From a virus, in the IMG/VR virus record IMGVR_UViG_3300015360_000216, positions 1-22,268 of that record: DNA of 22,268 nucleotides. The stretch is one strand, 5' to 3'. The notes beneath the pieces were generated by a model. That model was not told where the DNA came from. It searched no databases and saw only the letters and a list, made by a program, of their open reading frames with translations. The position numbers and the translations under genes are program-made. Positions 22,159 through 22,268 of the stretch are shown one piece after another (within the stretch, counting starts at the first letter, position 1; each line of letters starts with the position of its first letter).

Positions 22159-22268
22159 TTTCTATACTTCTTTGGTAATTGTTTAAGCATTGTCGTTGAA
22201 GTAATAAGTCTGCCTGTTGGGTTATTTTTAAGTATTTCCTTAGCCTCTTGACTTGTAACCCTTCTAGT
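22155..22268 (-). CDS. C-terminal fragment of upstream head gene (partial, runs off right edge)
   Basis: The last 37 codons of a gene whose start is outside the window. The peptide includes TSQEAKEILKNNPTGRLIT and ends LKQLPKKYRK, then TGA overlapping the next ATG (ATGA). It is basic and helical. A portal protein is usually encoded upstream of the Mu F-like gene, but these residues are too few to identify it, so it could also be a small accessory protein. Confidence 0.62.
   Translation of the reverse strand, partial: TRRVTSQEAKEILKNNPTGRLITSTTMLKQLPKKYRK

Noticed and set aside
1-22268. tRNA genes, CRISPR arrays, insertion sequences, integrase, attachment sites
   Set aside because: None seen. 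The window is filled by coupled structural and lysis genes and no repeat array or transposase-like frame was found.

Overview
This window is most of the late (virion) gene block of a tailed phage or prophage with a contractile tail. Every gene I can support lies on the minus strand, so transcription runs from the right edge to the left. The DNA is AT-rich by eye. Genes are packed with 1 to 30 base overlaps (TAATG, GTGA and TTGA junctions), and no gene-free stretch reaches 300 bases. The contractile tail is shown by a sheath protein, a tube protein and a complete P2/Mu-style baseplate set. The host is not identified. The lysis genes include a lipobox-plus-transmembrane protein, which would fit a Gram-negative host, but this is inference.

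Head and neck (about 22268 to 16572): the end of an upstream gene, a Mu F/SPP1 gp7-type head morphogenesis protein, an acidic coiled-coil scaffold, the major capsid protein, an intrinsic terminator, a small exported protein in the decoration-protein position, a Lys-rich mini-protein, two probable connector or closure proteins, a Gly-rich small protein, a basic membrane-like protein, an HK97 gp10-like protein and a tail-terminator-like protein.

Tail and baseplate (16552 to 5340): sheath, tube, tail assembly chaperone with a programmed -1 frameshift, tape measure, LysM baseplate protein, gpD-like hub, gpV-like spike, a 71-residue baseplate-associated protein, gp25/gpW-like wedge, baseplate J, tail protein I and a probable fibre base with an eight-glycine linker.

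Host interaction and lysis (5347 to 1): a 651-residue Cys-rich protein with a signal peptide, a small unknown protein, a membrane-anchored coiled coil, an M15-type endolysin, a holin-like membrane protein, a coiled-coil protein overlapping a spanin-like protein, and the first 461 codons of a tail fibre that runs off the left edge. The lysis cassette therefore sits between two fibre-type genes.

The most unusual signal is that two genes in virion-structure positions, the decoration-position gene and the 651-residue gene, carry secretion signals. Their predicted mature proteins contain even numbers of cysteines (2 and 14). I propose, as a hypothesis only, that they are exported, oxidised in the periplasm, and either join virions at lysis or act on the cell surface.
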